Positions 1 through 5,017 of a stretch of 9,049 nucleotides of DNA are shown in pieces (the stretch's first letter is position 1; each line of letters begins with the position of its first letter). The notes below the pieces were generated by a model, which ran no database searches, was not told where the DNA came from, and saw only the letters and a program-made list of their open reading frames with translations. Position numbers and translations under genes: made by a program. Source of the stretch: Spirochaetaceae bacterium (GTDB lineage: Bacteria; Spirochaetota; Spirochaetia; Treponematales; Breznakiellaceae); the NCBI GenBank assembly GCA_031267475.1, contig JAIRZA010000128.1:1-9049 (forward strand), in the 5' to 3' direction.

Positions 1-996
1 CTTTCGGCGCAATTTATGGCTCGTATTTACCGCGAAATACCGGAATGTAAATTAGCGGTTTTTTCAAAGTTGAAGTTTGTTTGCACCCAGAATTTTATCA
101 AATTCAGAAAATTCTTTAATGCTGATTATAAAGCGGGTTTTGCCGTACGCGCTGATACCTTCGATAACGTACAGGGTAAATTCCCCATAGCGTTTACGCT
201 TTGGGACTTGCAGGGCAAGCGTTTCCCTGAATATATTGATGTCGATGTGCCGGAAACGGGTGAAAAAAAACGATATTGGGATGATTTTTATAAATCCATC
301 AATCATTGGATACGGACTTTTGGCAATATTCGTGAAAAAAACAGAGGATTACTCATCTGTGAATCCCCTGATTTTCAAAAAATACATCAACCGTACCTTA
401 CATTGTCATCTGATACACGGAAAACCAGGCAGTTTTTTTGCACTGACAAAACTATATCTATAGCCACGATCTATTTTGCCGTCCGGCTTTGTATTGAACC
501 GACATGGCTTAACGACCGCGATCAATTTTTATATCCGAATAATGACGGCTGGAAAGCCGATACGGAATTTCAAAACGACTGCCTTGCGTTCACGTTATTT
601 CACGGGCAAAACCGCATCTCAGCCGCCGAGGGTGTAAACCATTGGATTCCTTTTACCGAGCAGGAAGTAGATGCAGGCGAAAAATTTGAATCCAATTTTA
701 TGAGTAATTATATCAAGGAAAAAACTTTTAGCGATGAGGCAAATTCCGTGTTAAAAGCCGGTTTGGAGTTATGGAGATATTACCATAAAACAACCAAAGG
801 AAATAACGCCGCTCCTGTAAACGCCTCTTTTTATGACATTCGGGAATATTTTCAGGGCCGCTCCGCTAACGGCAAAATGAACAATAAATCTGCTGATGAA
901 ACATATAACAAAATAATCAAAACAGTGCGGAATAACGTTAAGCTGTTAGCCCAGAAGATAGAACCCAAAATTTACGCATACGGGTTTTTGAAGTAA
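1..996 (+). CDS. Putative N6-adenine DNA methylase / restriction-modification protein, C-terminal part (5' partial)
   Basis: The frame is open from base 1 to the TAA at 994-996, with no stop before the first internal ATG at 16, so the true start lies outside the window and at least 331 codons are present. The fragment runs through ARIYREIPECKLAVFSKLK, then FAVRADTFDNVQGKFPIAFTLWDL, WLNDRDQFLYPNN, and FQNDCLAFTLFHGQN followed by HWIPFTEQEV. From memory, this order matches the region after the catalytic domain in large N6-adenine methylases of the type I/IIG-like group; no search was run. The catalytic (N/D)PPY motif and the SAM-binding motif would lie upstream and cannot be confirmed. The C-terminal ~100 residues are rich in Lys and Asn and may belong to target recognition. 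By eye the gene is more AT-rich than the tetrapyrrole operon, which fits a mobile defence gene. It could instead be a methylase-like protein without restriction activity. Confidence 0.6.
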   Translation, partial: LSAQFMARIYREIPECKLAVFSKLKFVCTQNFIKFRKFFNADYKAGFAVRADTFDNVQGKFPIAFTLWDLQGKRFPEYIDVDVPETGEKKRYWDDFYKSINHWIRTFGNIREKNRGLLICESPDFQKIHQPYLTLSSDTRKTRQFFCTDKTISIATIYFAVRLCIEPTWLNDRDQFLYPNNDGWKADTEFQNDCLAFTLFHGQNRISAAEGVNHWIPFTEQEVDAGEKFESNFMSNYIKEKTFSDEANSVLKAGLELWRYYHKTTKGNNAAPVNASFYDIREYFQGRSANGKMNNKSADETYNKIIKTVRNNVKLLAQKIEPKIYAYGFLK

Positions 997-1153
997 ATTA
1001 CCCGCGCCGCTGATGTTACCTGCGACAGAAAATATTTCCCATACCACCTCAATAATTCACAAGTAGAATAACACTTTATTTCACGTATCCCTTCATCCGT
1101 TCCGTTCAAAATCAGATTTCATGTTTCTGAATCCTGAAACAATCGCGCCATTC

Positions 1154-1253
1154 ACACTTTTTTGCACGCACCACATCGTATACACTCAGGAGAATTATTC
1201 ATTGAATAGGGAACAATATTCATCTGACATTTTTTTGCACAAATACCACATTG
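1154..1253 (+). repeat. Pair of imperfect direct repeats
   Basis: Two units share a T-run plus GCAC followed by an ACCACAT block. TTTTTTGCAC occurs at 1158-1167 and again at 1231-1240, a 73-base offset. ACCACAT occurs at 1170-1176 and 1245-1251, a 75-base offset. A related T7-GCAC string lies inside the methylase-like gene near 433-442. The function is unknown. The second unit directly abuts the dispersed repeat that begins at 1256. Confidence 0.4.
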
Positions 1254-1255
1254 CC

Positions 1256-1294
1256 CGCCAGCGGGTTTCCATGCGCTCCGCGCTATCATCCCGA
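1256..1294 (+). repeat. Dispersed repeat, copy 1
   Basis: CGCCAGCGGGTTTC (1256-1269) is followed after 9 bases by CGCGCTATCATCCCGA (1279-1294). The same two blocks, identical and separated by 10 bases, recur on the minus strand at 8978-8939. Two exact matches of 14 and 16 bases in the same order are very unlikely by chance, so this is a member of an interspersed intergenic repeat family. The sequence continues into GC-rich, potentially structured DNA up to about 1350, but that extension is not shared with the second copy. Confidence 0.75.
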
Positions 1295-1400
1295 TATCCG
1301 CCGTCCCTTACCCTACGCGGCAGTGTGCCACCCGCAGTCCTCCGCCCCCTATGAAAACAGAACACCCGGCGGCGGATGACAACTCAATCTCAAGACAAAT

Positions 1401-1414
1401 CCCCCCCCCCCCCC
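1401..1414. repeat. C14 homopolymer tract, intergenic
   Basis: Fourteen consecutive C (G14 on the minus strand) lie in gene-free DNA about 200 bases upstream of the flavodoxin promoter. The tract is the same length and orientation as the one at 4970-4983. Such tracts are prone to slipped-strand length change. No gene start lies within 100 bases on either strand, so no direct regulatory target can be assigned. The exact count may also be a sequencing or assembly artefact. Confidence 0.9.
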
Positions 1415-1598
1415 GACAAACGAACCTAGCTTAGAACAACATTTACCGTCAATCAGCGAGTCCCTAAGCAAGCGCCGCCGCCCCGCGTCTTATGCGCTTT
1501 TCCCGTTTCATCACCCAAACATAATAATAAACCGCGCACTGCCTTCGACAGACGAAAACGCCGGGCATTGCCGTAAAACATTTTGCGACAGTCCGCCG

Positions 1599-1613
1599 GC
1601 GGCAAATTGCCGC
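1599..1613. promoter_or_regulatory. Perfect palindrome abutting the flavodoxin -35
   Basis: GCGGCAA-A-TTGCCGC is a perfect inverted repeat with 7-base arms around a single A. It ends one base before the TTGACT -35 hexamer. It could be a regulator site just upstream of the polymerase footprint, or a small hairpin that ends upstream transcripts, although no T-run follows directly. The structure is certain; its function is inferred only from position. Confidence 0.4.
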
Positions 1614-1642
1614 TTGACTCTTTTGTTATAAAAAACTAACAT
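1614..1642 (+). promoter_or_regulatory. Sigma-70-type promoter of the flavodoxin/DUF2325 unit
   Basis: The -35 is TTGACT at 1614-1619 (5 of 6 to consensus) and the -10 is TAACAT at 1637-1642 (4 of 6). The spacer is exactly 17 bases. This predicts a transcript start near 1649 and a short leader of about 30 bases before the flavodoxin start. The -10 lies inside the inverted repeat described at 1634-1660, which points to repression. Confidence 0.6.
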
Positions 1643-1660
1643 AAGTTAGTTGGAACTAAA
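1634..1660. promoter_or_regulatory. Candidate operator: alternating AACTAA / TTAGTT half-sites over the -10
   Basis: Three half-sites alternate in orientation: AACTAAC (1634-1640), GTTAGTT (1645-1651) and AACTAAA (1654-1660). The first two form a perfect 7-base inverted repeat around ATAA. The second and third form a perfect 6-base inverted repeat around GG. The array covers the -10 and the predicted start of transcription, the position expected for a repressor. Flavodoxins commonly replace ferredoxin when iron is scarce, so an iron-responsive repressor (Fur- or DtxR-type) is a reasonable guess, but the half-site is not diagnostic of either family. Confidence 0.55.
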
Positions 1661-1679
1661 TTTTTAGATGGAGGATTTT

Positions 1680-2108
1680 ATGAAAAAGGTGTTAATCGTG
1701 TATTGGAGCAGCAGCGGGAATACTGAAACCATGGCAAAACAGGTCGCCAAAGGCGCTGAGGAAGAGGGAGCGGAAGTTATTCTAAAAACCGTTGGAGAGG
1801 TTTCGCCGGAGATGGTGAAAGAGGCTGAGGCGCTTGCGTTCGGAAGTCCGGCTATGGGGGACGAGGTGTTGGAAGAGGACGAGATGGAGCCTTTTATCGC
1901 AAAACTTTCTAAAGCGGAGCTTGGCGGCAAGTCTTTAGGTTTGTTTGGGTCTTATGATTGGGGCGACGGGCAGTGGATGCGGGATTGGGTTATTCGGATG
2001 AAGGGGCTGGAGGCAAAAGTTGACGGCGAAGGAATTATTGCCCGGCTTGAGCCGGACGAGGCTGCGCTCGGCGAATGCTATGAACTGGGCAAGCGGCTGG
2101 CCAAATAA
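1680..2108 (+). CDS. Flavodoxin, short-chain clostridial type
   Basis: This is a 142-residue FMN-binding cytoplasmic electron carrier that shuttles low-potential electrons, often in place of ferredoxin. The start at 1680 is chosen over the in-frame ATG at 1668 because GGAGG at 1670-1674 sits 5 bases before 1680 and overlaps the 1668 codon; the protein then begins MKKVLIVYWSSSGNT, as flavodoxins do. The phosphate-binding loop SSSGNT is at residues 10-15. The redox-switch loop GSPAMGDE is at 55-62. The flavin-stacking loop GSYDWGDGQWM is at 90-100, with Trp94 placed like the stacking Trp of Clostridium beijerinckii flavodoxin. EPDEA (124-128) also matches that protein. Length is normal for a short-chain flavodoxin. 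It shares a transcript with the DUF2325-like gene 17 bases downstream and is probably controlled by the operator at 1634-1660. Confidence 0.93.
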   Translation: MKKVLIVYWSSSGNTETMAKQVAKGAEEEGAEVILKTVGEVSPEMVKEAEALAFGSPAMGDEVLEEDEMEPFIAKLSKAELGGKSLGLFGSYDWGDGQWMRDWVIRMKGLEAKVDGEGIIARLEPDEAALGECYELGKRLAK

Positions 2109-2125
2109 AAATTAAGGGGTTACGC

Positions 2126-2419
2126 ATGAATGTTGTTATCATTGGCGGAAACGACTGCATGGTTTGCCGTTACAAGACTATATGCAAAGAATATGCTTGT
2201 AAGGCGAAAATTTTTACGCAGCCGAAGGGTAATTTAGAGGGTTTAATCGGAAGTCCCGATCTTATTGTGATTTTTACTAATCCGGTTTCACACGAAATGG
2301 TTAAAGTGGCAAAGAAAGAGGCGGCGCGTAAGGATATACTCCTTGTGCAGTCGCATTGCGGAAGCGCGAACGCGCTGCGAAACATTTTAGCCGAGGCCGC
2401 CGGCAAAAGGTCGGGCTAA
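2126..2419 (+). CDS. DUF2325-like small cysteine-rich protein
   Basis: This 97-residue protein begins with a beta strand and glycine turn, MNVVIIGGND, typical of DUF2325. It continues with a cysteine cluster at positions 11, 14, 20 and 25 (CMVC, then C and C). A second strand, PDLIVIFTNPVSHEMVK, carries the family's Ser-His and a downstream Lys. A third, ILLVQSHCGSANALRNIL, ends in a Ser/His/Cys stretch. The ribosome binding site AAGGGG (2114-2119) lies 6 bases before the ATG. The gene follows flavodoxin by 17 bases without a terminator, so the two are co-transcribed. The biochemical role of DUF2325 is not established. The cysteines and the pairing with flavodoxin suggest metal, Fe-S or redox function, but that is inference. 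I recall similar proteins near ferrous-iron transport genes in clostridia, which could not be checked here. Confidence 0.75.
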   Translation: MNVVIIGGNDCMVCRYKTICKEYACKAKIFTQPKGNLEGLIGSPDLIVIFTNPVSHEMVKVAKKEAARKDILLVQSHCGSANALRNILAEAAGKRSG

Positions 2420-2446
2420 AAACCGGAGGATTGCGCGCGGCGGTTG

Positions 2447-2484
2447 CGGCAACGCTTGAAAACGTATGTTTTCAAGCGTTGCCG
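2447..2484. terminator. Strong hairpin between convergent genes, probable bidirectional terminator
   Basis: A perfect inverted repeat has 17-base arms, CGGCAACGCTTGAAAAC (2447-2463) and its complement (2468-2484), around a 4-base GTAT loop. It lies 28 bases after the DUF2325-like stop and 58 bases beyond the stop of the convergent hemC-cobA-hemD gene, where a shared terminator would be expected. Neither side has a canonical uninterrupted T-run directly after the stem, so it may act partly as a 3' stabiliser rather than as a textbook intrinsic terminator. Confidence 0.7.
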
Positions 2485-2541
2485 TTCACGGCGGTTTTGT
2501 AATTCCGGCTGGAAACAATTCTATCTTTCACGTCTTTCACC

Positions 2542-4965
2542 TTAGCGGCCTGCGCAAACCGTCTCCAGAAGGCAGTCCAGCATATCATTCAATGTCGCGT
2601 TTTTCGCGGTAACCGTATCAAAACCCGCCTGCCGGGCCGCGGCCGCGGTCTGATTGCCAATACAGAGCGCTCGTACCCTCCGAAGCGCGGTCATCTTTTC
2701 TTCTCCCGCGATACGCGCAAATCCGGATACCGTTGAAGCGCTTGTAAACGTCAGCCAATCGAGCCCTTCCGTAATCAATTCGATAAAATACGCGTCGTCG
2801 CGGCGGGGCGGCGGAACGGTGTCGTATACGGGAATATCAATAAACGGAATCCCGGCGGCGGAAAGCGCGTCCGTTATATCGCCGCCGGCAATTTTGGAGC
2901 GTGGCAGGATTACAAGGGGACGCGCGTTTTTTTCTGTTGTAATAGTTTCCGCAAGAAGACGTCCGAGCGACTTTCCGTTATATGTTTCAGGTACAATATC
3001 CGCGATAACGCCGCGCTTGGCAAGCTCCAATGCAGTCGTTTTTCCAATGGCGGCAAAACGGCAGTCGCGCAAAGCGCGGACATCTTTCCCATATTTTATG
3101 AGCTTGTCAAAAAAAACCTCTACCCCGGCGGGGCTTGTGAATACGAACCATTCGTTTCCGCGCAAAGAATAAAAAGCGTTTTCAAGTTCAGGCGTATATT
3201 CAATAACCTCAATTTGTATCGCCGGAATTTCGACAACCTCCGCGCCTTCAGCGGCAAGCATAGCGGAAAGTTTCGCCGCGCGGGACGCGGGGCGCGTTAC
3301 GCCTATACGCAGCCCGAAAAGAGGTTTTTTTTCAAACCACGAAAAACGTTTCGACAACTCGCAGACTTCCCCCGCAACAGTGATAGCGGGCGACCGTATC
3401 CCCGCCTTCAGCGCCTCGCCGCGCAGGGCGGACAGGGTGGAAACGATTTTTCGCTGCCGCGCCGAACATCCTTGTTCAATTATCGCCGCCGGCGTATTTT
3501 CCGGCGCTCCAGCCTTAATCAGCCCGTCGCATATAGCTTCAAGCTCCGATACGCCCATCAAAAAAATTAAGGTCCCGCCGGTTTTTACAAGAGACTCATA
3601 ATCGATAACACTGCCGTCGTCTTTGCGGTGGGCGGCAATGATATGCGCCTGCGAACAGAGTCCGCGGTGTGTTACCGGTATTCCACCATAGGCTGGAACC
3701 GCGACGGCCGACGTTACGCCCGGAATCACTTCAAACGGGATGCCGGCCTCGTATAAAAGTTCAAGCTCTTCCCCGCCGCGGGCGAACAGGAAGGGGTCGC
3801 CGCCTTTTAGCCGCGCCGTATTTTTACCGGAAAGAGCTTCCTTCACCAGCAAAAAATTTATTTCATCCTGACGCAGAGTATGAGCCCCCGCCTTTTTCCC
3901 AACGTAAATCGTTTTCGCGGTATAGGGTATTTGAGCTATAACGCCGCGTCCGGCAAGGTTGTCGTATAAAACCACATCCGCTTCTTCGAGCGCTCTTTTT
4001 GCTTTTATTCCTAAAAGCCCCGGATCCCCGGGACCGGCGCCAATAAGCGTAACTTTTCCCTTCTTTACGCCGGACTTTTTATAATAGTCAGACAACAATT
4101 CTATCGCGAGACGCCGCCCTAATTCTTCACATTCGCCCGCGCCGCCGCGCGCGCTTCCGGTAACAAAAAGCGGACTTCCCGCCTCGGCGTACAAACCGCG
4201 CAGCGTCATCACCGAATCTGAAATTTCCGAATAAGCGGCCGCCGGAGAGCCGCAGCCGCCGGAGAGTGTTCGGATAAAAGCTCTTTCCGCCAAGGCCGCC
4301 GCGCGGCTTTCCGCATTGTCAATCGCGCTAAAAACCGCTTGCAAAAATTCATCCGCGTAGTCTTTGGCGCATATCGCTACGATACCCTGCCCCGCCGCCG
4401 GCAGGATTTCATCAATACTGAAATAACGGTTTATCCTGTGAGCAAGTTTCAAGCGAATCAACGAGGCGGCGGCGAGCGCAAGCGCTCCGTATTCGCCTGA
4501 ATCCAGCTTCCTAAGGCGGGTTAAAACATTGCCGCGTATCAGTTTTACTTCCCAGCGCGGAAATATTTTCTGTAATTGCACACGCCGCCTGCCGCCTGAA
4601 CATCCTATTGGCTTTGACATATCAGCTTCAGAAACTCCCTCCGGCAGCACAAGCACATCACGCGCGTCGTCGCGGCGCAGGAACGATTTTATCGCAAGGC
4701 CTTTTTCAAGAAACGAGGGAATATCTTTAAGACTATGAACGGCTGTGTCTATTTTTCCGTCAAACAGCGCCCTGTCAAGCTCTTTCACAAAAAGACCTTT
4801 TCCGCCCGCGCTTTCCAGCGGTCTGTCGACAATCATATCGCCGCTCGTTTTCATGGTGATTATTTCCGTATCGATAGTTTCATCGAACCGCTTTATTTTT
4901 CCGGCAACATTCTCAGCCTGAATTACGGCAAGAGCGCTCTCGCGGCTGCCTATACGAATCAGCAT
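2542..4965 (-). CDS. Trifunctional HemC-CobA-HemD fusion (porphobilinogen deaminase / uroporphyrinogen-III C-methyltransferase / uroporphyrinogen-III synthase)
   Basis: This 807-residue cytoplasmic protein carries three consecutive tetrapyrrole enzymes. Residues 1 to about 295 are porphobilinogen deaminase: IGSRESALA at 5-13, AVHSLKDIP with catalytic Asp81, RGNVLTRLRKLDSGEY, and GGCGSPAAA with Cys238 as the dipyrromethane attachment site. Residues about 303-540 are the SAM-dependent methyltransferase that makes precorrin-2: GAGPGDPGLL at 309-318, RLKGGDPFLFARGGEE at 385-400, PGVTSA at 415-420 and GIPVTHRG at 428-435. Residues about 548-807 are uroporphyrinogen-III synthase: GVTRPASRA, FTSPAGVEVFF, FTSASTVSGFA at 740-750 and an IGNQTAAAARQAGF motif near 769-782. 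Together they convert four porphobilinogens to precorrin-2. One oddity is the deaminase loop usually GTSSLRR, which here reads GCSGGRR (121-127). The gene is last in the operon, 52 bases after the preceding stop. The start ATG has no ordinary ribosome binding site; a G14 tract ending 4 bases upstream may serve instead. Confidence 0.93.
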   Translation of the reverse strand: MLIRIGSRESALAVIQAENVAGKIKRFDETIDTEIITMKTSGDMIVDRPLESAGGKGLFVKELDRALFDGKIDTAVHSLKDIPSFLEKGLAIKSFLRRDDARDVLVLPEGVSEADMSKPIGCSGGRRRVQLQKIFPRWEVKLIRGNVLTRLRKLDSGEYGALALAAASLIRLKLAHRINRYFSIDEILPAAGQGIVAICAKDYADEFLQAVFSAIDNAESRAAALAERAFIRTLSGGCGSPAAAYSEISDSVMTLRGLYAEAGSPLFVTGSARGGAGECEELGRRLAIELLSDYYKKSGVKKGKVTLIGAGPGDPGLLGIKAKRALEEADVVLYDNLAGRGVIAQIPYTAKTIYVGKKAGAHTLRQDEINFLLVKEALSGKNTARLKGGDPFLFARGGEELELLYEAGIPFEVIPGVTSAVAVPAYGGIPVTHRGLCSQAHIIAAHRKDDGSVIDYESLVKTGGTLIFLMGVSELEAICDGLIKAGAPENTPAAIIEQGCSARQRKIVSTLSALRGEALKAGIRSPAITVAGEVCELSKRFSWFEKKPLFGLRIGVTRPASRAAKLSAMLAAEGAEVVEIPAIQIEVIEYTPELENAFYSLRGNEWFVFTSPAGVEVFFDKLIKYGKDVRALRDCRFAAIGKTTALELAKRGVIADIVPETYNGKSLGRLLAETITTEKNARPLVILPRSKIAGGDITDALSAAGIPFIDIPVYDTVPPPRRDDAYFIELITEGLDWLTFTSASTVSGFARIAGEEKMTALRRVRALCIGNQTAAAARQAGFDTVTAKNATLNDMLDCLLETVCAGR

Positions 4966-4985
4966 ACTACCCCCCCCCCCCCCAT
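4959..4985 (-). other. Upstream mini-ORF through the G tract, frame set by tract length
   Basis: An ATG at 4985-4983 uses the first G of the tract as its third base. At 14 G it reads MGGGGVVC and stops at TGA (4961-4959), overlapping the hemC start by 7 bases. With 12 or 15 G the same ATG would read straight into hemC, adding a short glycine-rich leader. With 13 or 16 G it would stop at TAG just before the hemC ATG. No good ribosome binding site precedes this ATG, so its translation is unproven; the frame arithmetic is read directly from the sequence. Confidence 0.4.
4970..4983 (-). repeat. G14 tract at the translation start of hemC-cobA-hemD
   Basis: Fourteen consecutive G on the coding (minus) strand end 4 bases before the hemC ATG (order: G-run, TAGT, ATG). 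The run occupies the ribosome-binding position and can pair in part with the CCUCC of 16S rRNA in several registers. Length change by slippage would alter spacing and also the frame of the upstream ATG at 4985. Poly-G tracts near starts modulate tpr gene expression in Treponema pallidum, which is the closest known precedent. The exact length may be uncertain in assembled data. Confidence 0.9.
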
Positions 4986-5017
4986 CACAAAAAAACTCGC
5001 AAAAAAGCGCCCAAAAA

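Larger units (their letters stand above)
997..1613. other. Gene-free intergenic region rich in repeats and structure
   Basis: No convincing gene is seen between the methylase-like stop and the flavodoxin promoter. The stretch holds a pair of imperfect direct repeats (1154-1253), one copy of a dispersed repeat (1256-1294), a C14 tract (1401-1414) and a palindrome (1599-1613). There is also possible long-range pairing between ATCCGCCG at 1296-1303 and CGGCGGAT at 1370-1377, with a small GGCA/TGCC hairpin near 1319-1329. The reading frame 1121-1354 has no ribosome binding site or family resemblance and runs through the repeat, so it is not called as a gene. No clear rho-independent terminator follows the methylase-like gene. 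Confidence 0.6.

Noticed and set aside
1121..1354. 77-codon open frame on the plus strand in the intergenic region
   Set aside because: It has no ribosome binding site or family resemblance, and its second half runs through the dispersed repeat, so the frame is probably incidental.
1256..1420. Structured non-coding RNA gene
   Set aside because: Some pairing is possible (1296-1303 with 1370-1377), but no promoter, terminator or known RNA family could be recognised, so it is not called.
1668..1679. In-frame ATG at 1668 as the flavodoxin start
   Set aside because: It overlaps the GGAGG ribosome binding site that serves the ATG at 1680, and the shorter form matches the usual flavodoxin N terminus.
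2520..2530. GAATTGTTTC shared (minus strand) between the hemC 3' flank and the region upstream of dispersed repeat copy 2
   Set aside because: It is only 10 bases of AT-rich sequence with no further similarity on either side, so chance is sufficient.
2654..3941. Several plus-strand frames opposite the HemC-CobA-HemD gene
   Set aside because: They have no motifs, and the minus-strand protein has intact catalytic motifs across all of these positions.
4984..5017. Terminator between the cobK fusion and hemC
   Set aside because: T-runs are present, but the only stem is about 3-4 bp (CGC/GCG around T6), too weak to end transcription; the genes are probably co-transcribed.
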